This document shows, in pieces, positions 58,577-64,000 of a stretch of DNA of 64,000 nucleotides; the stretch's first letter is position 1; each line of letters begins with the position of its first letter. Made by a program: the position numbers and the translations under genes. Under the pieces are notes generated by a model. That model ran no database searches. It saw only the letters and a program-made list of their open reading frames with translations, and was not told the origin of the DNA. This DNA is from Oligoflexales bacterium. Its GTDB lineage: Bacteria > Bdellovibrionota_B > Oligoflexia > Oligoflexales > RGVZ01. The stretch lies in NCBI GenBank assembly GCA_947494335.1, contig CANLUT010000002.1:372001-436000 (forward strand). Direction: 5' to 3'.

Positions 58577-60439
58577 TTACTTCTTACCTTTATATAGAAA
58601 TTCAAGCCAGCCGCGGTAGCGCGTTGCTGCGACCCAGTCTGAAATTTTGTCCTCAGGAGTCTCTCCTCCTAGAACTTTTTCTTTGGCAAGATTTTCTCCG
58701 CTCGCTGGTAGGAAAAGATATTGATTGAGATCACTGGCGATGGGCCAAGGACTTCCGTCAAAGAGCGGACGGTCCAGTATTTGACCGTCAGTGTTAATTC
58801 CGGCGATCTCGGCGATAAATGGCGCAATTTGAGTCTGAGCCGTAAATTCATCAACGCGAGGTGGAATTTTGCCCTCGTCTCTTAGCCTCTCAATAATACC
58901 TCCCGTCAGCGTCAGAGAAACGTGTGACAGTAGACGCTGAAATCTATTGGGGTCTGTGCCGTAAGGATTTCTCCACGACGGCTCCAAGTTGCCGTGATCG
59001 CCTGCGATGATGAAAATGGAACGTTCCCAAAGTTGTTTTTCTTTTAGAATACTCACAAAAAGATCTAATGACTCGTCAAAGTATCGGATCGTCTTGTGAG
59101 AGTCGTGAGAGGCAATAAAATTCTTACTATCTAATGTAGCATCACTTGGAATAGCCCACGGGATGTGATTTGTGACAGTTAATATCATTGGCAGAACCAC
59201 CTTGACCCCGGGCTGGCCAGCTATGTCGCTAAGCGTGGCGGCAGATTTTTCCAGGAGCGCAAGGTCACTTATGCCCCAGCCTGTGGAGGGGGTTTTCGGG
59301 GGAAAATCATCTTGGGTCAAAAATTGGCTGACACCTTGGTGAGTCCAAAACATCAGCTGACTATCAAAACGACGATCCCCGCCGTGCATCCAAATCGATT
59401 TGATTTCTTTATGATCACGAACAATAGCTGGCAGACACTTAATGCTGGCATCAGGAAATGACCGCATAAGGGACGTGTCGGTAGCCGATGGGGTGCTACA
59501 CCAGGCAGCCTCTTGGCCTCCGCGGGTCACGGGCCCAGAACTGTAAACATTGGCAAACTTTACGCCCCTCTCCTGGAGTCGATCGATTGCCGGAGTTAGA
59601 CTTTCACCGTCTGATGGGCGAGGACCGGTATCAGCTTCTCGAAGTGATTCCGCTAAAATGATGCCAACAACGACGGCCTTTGACGTCGCCAGGCTCTTAG
59701 AGACTTGTTCTCTTATGGTTGAAACGAAAGGGTTCACAGGTGCCGCTGGCTTAACAAATAGAAGACTTTCCTGGCCAGTGCGTTCAGAAAATAGTTTGAT
59801 TTCATCACTGGTCACACCCTTTAGATGAGGTTTTTTCCAAAGATTCATGTAAAGGGCTTCAATGTAGTTGGTTTGAAGGGGTTCGATCACAAACCAATTG
59901 ACCCGGAGGCGAATGTTGATGGCGTGCGCAACAACAGATCCCAACATCACGCCGACAAATAAGATCAGTAACTTGCGACGCTGTTTATACTTTTTTGACG
60001 ATAAAGCCCAGTAAGCCATTCCAGCAGCACTTGCGCCGATAACGACCGCCGACGGGTTAAATAAACTCGAGCCGTTGGCGGAGATAAACGATTGATCAAT
60101 CAAGTAAGATAGATGAAAAGGGATGATCTGAAACTTGAAAAATTCTACGTAGATCTGATGCCCGGCGGTCAATATGCCCCAAAGCATGAGCCATGCTACG
60201 GTCGTAATTTTTTGTACTGTCTTTGAAAACGTTTTTGGAAAAAACTCGAAAATCCAAAAAGGCATTGCCAGAAGTGATGCCATCCAGATGTCACTTAATA
60301 AGCCTGTCAATCCTTCCTGCCACCAAACGCCGGATTTATCGGCATATTGGCCAGAAAGGTGGGACCACGCCTGGACTCTGTGCAAAATGAACAGCAGAAG
60401 CAGTGAAATTAGAATTTTGATTGTTCGAGTCATCTTCAT
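58577..60439 (-). CDS. LtaS-like phosphoglycerol transferase (sulfatase superfamily)
   Basis: A 620-residue protein with four or five N-terminal membrane helices (to about 180) and an extracytoplasmic alkaline-phosphatase/sulfatase domain. ILAESLRE (metal-binding Glu, about 260), the GPVTRGGQEA segment with the probable Thr nucleophile (about 297), and AGDHGNLEP (about 475) are visible, with TVTNHIPW. LtaS-type enzymes move glycerol phosphate from phosphatidylglycerol; in Gram-negatives relatives modify osmoregulated glucans or other surface glycans. It is divergent from copA. Confidence 0.85.
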   Translation of the reverse strand: MKMTRTIKILISLLLLFILHRVQAWSHLSGQYADKSGVWWQEGLTGLLSDIWMASLLAMPFWIFEFFPKTFSKTVQKITTVAWLMLWGILTAGHQIYVEFFKFQIIPFHLSYLIDQSFISANGSSLFNPSAVVIGASAAGMAYWALSSKKYKQRRKLLILFVGVMLGSVVAHAINIRLRVNWFVIEPLQTNYIEALYMNLWKKPHLKGVTSDEIKLFSERTGQESLLFVKPAAPVNPFVSTIREQVSKSLATSKAVVVGIILAESLREADTGPRPSDGESLTPAIDRLQERGVKFANVYSSGPVTRGGQEAAWCSTPSATDTSLMRSFPDASIKCLPAIVRDHKEIKSIWMHGGDRRFDSQLMFWTHQGVSQFLTQDDFPPKTPSTGWGISDLALLEKSAATLSDIAGQPGVKVVLPMILTVTNHIPWAIPSDATLDSKNFIASHDSHKTIRYFDESLDLFVSILKEKQLWERSIFIIAGDHGNLEPSWRNPYGTDPNRFQRLLSHVSLTLTGGIIERLRDEGKIPPRVDEFTAQTQIAPFIAEIAGINTDGQILDRPLFDGSPWPIASDLNQYLFLPASGENLAKEKVLGGETPEDKISDWVAATRYRGWLEFLYKGKK

Positions 60440-60483
60440 AAAGATAGCATAGCGCGGGCTTCTTAAAAAGTTTGGACCACCTT

Positions 60484-62628
60484 ATGCCAGAGACGAAGAC
60501 AAAGATTGAAATTGGAGGGATGACCTGTGCCGGTTGTGCCTCAAAAATTACTTCCGCCCTGCAGCGCAACCAAGATGTCTCGTCAGCAGTGATCGACTTT
60601 GCGACAAGGTCTGGCTTGGTTGAAGGACAGATATCGAGTGCAGCTATTGAGAGCATCATCACCTCGCTTGGATACAAAGTATTATCGGTCGGAGATAAAG
60701 CCACTGACATTCCAAGCAGTCGAGGTTTCTTCTCCCCAGAGATGAGTCAGCTGATGCAAGGTGGCCTTCTTGCCGTCCCGGTCATGATTGTGGCTATGGG
60801 TCCTTGGCAGCTGACGTATGGTTCCTGGATTCAGTTACTACTCGCAACGGCATTTATCATAGGCCCAGGGCGTGGATTTTTTGTTCGCACGGTAAAGCAG
60901 CTTGGGCACGGTTTTGTCACCATGGATACTCTGGTGGCGATGGGAGTGGGTAGTGCTTGGTTGATGTCAATGGTGATGATGATTTTGGGTCATCATCATC
61001 TTTATTTTGAATCGGCTGTGATGATCGGCTTTTTTATCTTGCTTGGAAAAGCACTGGAAGACTGGGCGCGCAGAAAATCAATCGGCGAGGTCGATAAACT
61101 AGTCAAGCTTAGGCCAAAAACCTTGTGGCGCAAAACTTCTGGCGGTCAACTTGAAGAGGTGCCTTTAGCGTCTGCGGTGATTGGGGATTTAGTGTACTTG
61201 CGCCCAGGAGACATGCTGGCGGTCGACGCCCAGGTTCTTGATGGTAGAGCAAGTTTTGATGAATCAATCCTGACTGGAGAAAGCCAGCCTGTTGTGAAAT
61301 CTTCTGGTGACAGTGTGCCGGCTGGTGCAGTGAACGCAGGCGCAACAGGCATCACTTTACAAATCGTGCGCGTAGGAGCTGAGACCGCCATTGAACGAAT
61401 CATCCAGTTGATTGAAAGTGCTCGCTTGTCGAGGCCGCCAATTCAGGTCATCGCAGATAAAATTGCAGGCATTTTTGTACCAGTCGTTATCACACTCTCG
61501 TTGCTGACTTTTCTCTACTGGTGGGTGATTGCCAACCGGGATGTCCCGGATTCTTTAATGATTGCTCTAAGTGTCCTGGTGGTGGCTTGCCCCTGTGCAC
61601 TTGGACTTGCAACGCCTGTGGCTTGGGTGGCTGGCTTAGGGAAGGCCGCAAAAGCAGGCGTTCTTGTTCGGTCCTATGAAGCACTCGAAACTCTTAGGCG
61701 TGCTAACGTCATTATTTTTGATAAGACGGGCACATTAACGGAAGGTCGACCTAAAGTTGTTGAGTTGGTGGCGACAAAATACTTTCAGCAAGATAGAGAC
61801 CTGGGGGCCATTATTTCTGCTCTTTCTCACTCGTCTCATCCATTGTCCCTTGCCGTACGTCAAAGACTTCGCTCTGACGGTCCACAAACATTTATCCCCC
61901 TTAGTAAGCTGATCGAAGATCGCCCGGGTCTGGGCGCGATCTGTGAGATTAAGTTTGATCCTCCCAAGGTCCTTCGCTTTGGAAGACCTGATTTTGTCGC
62001 AAAAGAATTGCCAACCGAGTGGCAAGCTTTACTTGCCTCGGGAAATCCCGTCGTTGCGGTATCTATGGAGGATAAGCCACTTTGCATTTTTGAGTTGAAA
62101 GATGTGGTGCGAACTGACGCTGAGTCTTACCTGCAAAAAATTAAATCAAAAGGTTTTGATCTTTTTATTGCCTCTGGTGACCGTTCAGTCGTCGTTCATG
62201 AATTGGTAAAATCACTTCCTGCAATATCATCTGCTCGTGGCGAAATGACGCCATCAAGTAAAAAAGACCTTGTCTCTCGTTTACAAAAAGAGGGCAAGGT
62301 GGTGGCTTTCGTAGGTGACGGAATTAATGATGCTCCTGCTTTGGCGGCAGCAGATATTGGAATAGCCATGGGATCTGGGACAGATGTTGCGGCCCATAGC
62401 GCAGGGCTTGTCTTACAGAAGTCTGGTCTTGGTGAGATGCTTTCGGCGATTGAGCTCTCGTCACAAATAACCAAGATCATCAAAGAAAACTTTTTTTGGG
62501 CCTTCTTTTATAATGTCGCCGCTATTCCTGTGGCTATGATGGGACTTGTGACACCCATGTGGGCGGCCTTAGCGATGGCACTATCAAGCTTATCGGTCGT
62601 CATGAACGCTTTGAGACTAAGGCGTTAG
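60484..62628 (+). CDS. copA: copper-translocating P-type ATPase
   Basis: A 714-residue P1B-type ATPase. It has one HMA domain with GMTCAGCAS (about 12-20), eight expected membrane helices, the actuator TGES (about 260), the ion-path motif CPC in VVACPCALG (about 366), the phosphorylation site DKTGTLTEG (about 417), the SHPLS motif (about 456) and GDGINDAPALAAADIGIAMGSGTDVA (about 611). It exports Cu+ from the cytoplasm. I use the ATG at 60484; an in-frame TTG at 60472 is possible. It converges with the HAD gene and overlaps it by 12 bases. Confidence 0.95.
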   Translation: MPETKTKIEIGGMTCAGCASKITSALQRNQDVSSAVIDFATRSGLVEGQISSAAIESIITSLGYKVLSVGDKATDIPSSRGFFSPEMSQLMQGGLLAVPVMIVAMGPWQLTYGSWIQLLLATAFIIGPGRGFFVRTVKQLGHGFVTMDTLVAMGVGSAWLMSMVMMILGHHHLYFESAVMIGFFILLGKALEDWARRKSIGEVDKLVKLRPKTLWRKTSGGQLEEVPLASAVIGDLVYLRPGDMLAVDAQVLDGRASFDESILTGESQPVVKSSGDSVPAGAVNAGATGITLQIVRVGAETAIERIIQLIESARLSRPPIQVIADKIAGIFVPVVITLSLLTFLYWWVIANRDVPDSLMIALSVLVVACPCALGLATPVAWVAGLGKAAKAGVLVRSYEALETLRRANVIIFDKTGTLTEGRPKVVELVATKYFQQDRDLGAIISALSHSSHPLSLAVRQRLRSDGPQTFIPLSKLIEDRPGLGAICEIKFDPPKVLRFGRPDFVAKELPTEWQALLASGNPVVAVSMEDKPLCIFELKDVVRTDAESYLQKIKSKGFDLFIASGDRSVVVHELVKSLPAISSARGEMTPSSKKDLVSRLQKEGKVVAFVGDGINDAPALAAADIGIAMGSGTDVAAHSAGLVLQKSGLGEMLSAIELSSQITKIIKENFFWAFFYNVAAIPVAMMGLVTPMWAALAMALSSLSVVMNALRLRR

Positions 62629-63300
62629 CGACCGCGGAAGGTGCGTAAACCAGCCCTGTGTCAATGCCTCGCCGACGTGTTGGCAGCAAACTTTAGCCCC
62701 TGCATTAATCATGTCGTCGTGAGTGTTCTGTGTAAGAACACCTACGGGCAGCATACCTGCACGAACAGCCGCCGTCAGGCCATGAGGGCTATCTTCAAAC
62801 ACCATAACCCTGTCATGATGCAGGACAGATATTCCTAGAGTTTTTGCACATTTTAAAAACACATCAGGTTCAGGCTTTGGGTGCGAGACGTCGTCAGAGC
62901 CAAACTTTACCTCAACATTGAGTCCGCAGCGCTCTAGCGTGTTTTCAATAAAAGCCCGAGGTGCATTGCTGGCAATTCCATGCGGAATTTTTTCTTGTTT
63001 CAGCCAGGCGAAGGTTTCCAGAACCCCAGGCAGTAGTTTGATTGAAAGCTGACTTTGGCGCAGTGCCTCACGCTTTAAATCTGCCAGCTGAACTTTCAGC
63101 TGGGGTTGTCCCACGCGCTCAGAAAGAATTTGTGCAATGGCCATGGTCGAGCGCCCTGGCAGGCCTTGGGTATCTGTTAGCGGAGTGCCAAACAGTTTTT
63201 CGAAAGCCATTTGCCATGCTGTCAGGTGAACGGCTAAGCTATCAACCACGACACCGTCAAAGTCAAATATAACTCCAGCGGGTGATTGAATGGTTTCCAT
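62617..63300 (-). CDS. HAD-superfamily phosphatase, beta-phosphoglucomutase-like
   Basis: A 227-residue protein starting at the ATG at 63298-63300 (AGGA ten bases upstream). It has the HAD motif DFDGVVVDS (motif 1, Asp nucleophile and second Asp), a cap domain, GIASNAP (motif 2), and KPEPDVFL and VFEDSPHGLTAAVRAGM (motifs 3 and 4). It fits the beta-phosphoglucomutase/phosphoglycolate-phosphatase group. The substrate cannot be told. The start lies only a few bases inside lspA on the other strand. Confidence 0.85.
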   Translation of the reverse strand: METIQSPAGVIFDFDGVVVDSLAVHLTAWQMAFEKLFGTPLTDTQGLPGRSTMAIAQILSERVGQPQLKVQLADLKREALRQSQLSIKLLPGVLETFAWLKQEKIPHGIASNAPRAFIENTLERCGLNVEVKFGSDDVSHPKPEPDVFLKCAKTLGISVLHHDRVMVFEDSPHGLTAAVRAGMLPVGVLTQNTHDDMINAGAKVCCQHVGEALTQGWFTHLPRSLTP

Positions 63301-63877
63301 GTCGTTAGGTTCCTGGCCGGTTCGTAAGATTGCTTGGCTTTTTGTGGTGCTGGCTTTTGTCAGTTTACCCATCGATCAGCTTACAAAATCCCTAAGCCGT
63401 GATCTCTATCTTATCCATGAAGATGATGCTGATACGACGATTTATCAAGGAAAAAGACAAGAGGTTTTAAGTTTAGGATCTGATGAAGCCTGGCTCATCT
63501 GTAATCTTACGTATGTTCGTAACCACGGCGCGTCGTGGGGAATCATGAAAGATCTTTCTGACACCGTCAGGCCAGTTTTGCTCGTTACGTTTGGTTTGTT
63601 TTTTTCGATGATTTTGCTTTTCACGGCGCTTTCGTTTCAAAAAAACGGTGAGTCTGGCGTTGCGTTCAGCCTTGTTCTCATGGTTGCAGGATCTTTAGGC
63701 AATCTGATGGATCGCCTGCGGCTGGGCTATGTCGTTGATTTCATAACTTTGAAGGGACAGGTTTGGGGCCGCGCTTGGGGGCTGCCCAGTTTTAATGTGG
63801 CTGATATGATTATTGTAGTTGCTCTCTTTTGTCTGATCACCATGCTGCTTCGAAAAAATAAATCTTCCCAGCATTGA
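63290..63877 (+). CDS. lspA: lipoprotein signal peptidase II
   Basis: A 195-residue inner-membrane aspartyl protease with four membrane helices. Its catalytic Asp residues are in GNLMDRLRLGYVVDFI (about 133-148) and FNVADMIIVVAL (about 166-177), and the N-terminal DQLTK is conserved. It cleaves prolipoprotein signal peptides at the lipobox, so it acts on several lipoproteins encoded here (the aminopeptidase, the metzincin, the FKBP, Pal). The start may be the ATG at 63290 or 63299. The 5' end overlaps the 5' end of the HAD gene. Confidence 0.93.
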   Translation: MVSMSLGSWPVRKIAWLFVVLAFVSLPIDQLTKSLSRDLYLIHEDDADTTIYQGKRQEVLSLGSDEAWLICNLTYVRNHGASWGIMKDLSDTVRPVLLVTFGLFFSMILLFTALSFQKNGESGVAFSLVLMVAGSLGNLMDRLRLGYVVDFITLKGQVWGRAWGLPSFNVADMIIVVALFCLITMLLRKNKSSQH

Positions 63878-64000
63878 AGTGCTGATATTCACGCTCTCAA
63901 GCTGCTAGAATAGAAAGTCGGTGTCAATTAGATCCTATGGGCCGCGAGGCGTCTTTTGCGTGGATTCATCGATGACGAAGTATGCTTACAGATCAATACT

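Noticed and set aside
63972-64000. Possible start of a plus-strand gene at 63972
   Set aside because: An ATG starts an open frame of nine codons to the window edge, but no good ribosome site precedes it and the frame is too short to judge.
1-64000. CRISPR arrays, insertion sequences, prophage, rRNA, tRNA and defence genes
   Set aside because: I looked for regular repeats, transposase or integrase motifs, tRNA-like T loops in the gaps, and typical defence proteins. None could be supported; the gaps are short and explained by promoters and terminators.

Overview
The window is chromosomal DNA of roughly balanced base composition from a Gram-negative (diderm) bacterium. It encodes Pal, outer-membrane barrel proteins, a glycosyltransferase 9 of the LPS heptosyltransferase type, LspA, DapA/DapB and a murein-recycling ligase (Mpl). 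A TolQ/MotA-ExbD-ExbD-AgmX-like motor cluster, an FHA/HD-GYP protein, RNase Y next to YmdB, TrmFO, a short alanyl-tRNA synthetase and pilin-like proteins point to the former 'Deltaproteobacteria', most likely Bdellovibrionota/Oligoflexia. The taxonomy is inference. Coding density is very high and no gene-free gap exceeds about 275 bases. I found no rRNA, tRNA, insertion sequence, prophage, CRISPR array or recognisable defence system.

Layout. 1-3926 (minus): FHA-GAF-HD-GYP signalling protein followed by an ExbB/MotA-like, two ExbD/TolR-like and a truncated AgmX-like gene. 4117-5207 (plus): a small exported protein and a PAP2 phosphatase. 5210-9097 (minus): PilZ protein, FadI and FadJ (fatty-acid beta-oxidation). 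9241-12588: a GlpD-like dehydrogenase, an EEP-family hydrolase and a secreted unknown protein. 12863-19211 (plus): IleS, a lipoprotein aminopeptidase, MgtE and a lipoate ligase. 20101-21983: QueE and a class III aminotransferase. 21966-25555 (minus): a lipoprotein metzincin and ValS. 25798-29166 (plus): three overlapping pilin-like genes, the last large and modular. 29200-32554 (minus): GshB, FKBP isomerase, short AlaRS. 32650-35696: Pgk, TpiA and a DUF2330-like protein. 35703-37904: TrmFO, a TPR protein and a 65-aa protein. 38178-42725 (plus): Psd, a degenerate pyruvate kinase, an outer-membrane protein, a CYTH protein and YqeY, closed by a strong terminator. 43000-45360: a large exported protein. 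45390-48517 (minus): an ArgH-derived protein, DapA, DapB. 48622-53397 (minus): Pal, RNase Y, YmdB, an outer-membrane protein. 53546-58565: LdcA and Mpl (murein recycling), divergent from a GT9 and MurF. 58577-63877: an LtaS-like phosphoglycerol transferase, CopA, a HAD phosphatase and LspA.

Most of the window is housekeeping: lower glycolysis, lysine/DAP and murein synthesis and recycling, aminoacyl-tRNA synthetases, RNA turnover and envelope biogenesis. The most unusual items are: (i) a 465-residue protein that keeps the argininosuccinate-lyase layout, has lost its catalytic signatures, and is fused to an LptM-like lipoprotein tail at the head of the dapA-dapB operon; (ii) a pyruvate-kinase homologue whose key catalytic residues are all exchanged; (iii) an AlaRS that ends right after its editing domain; (iv) a three-gene pilus-tip-like cassette ending in a 640-residue modular protein; and (v) regulatory RNA/DNA structures upstream of rny, upstream of the dap operon and upstream of the 65-aa gene.
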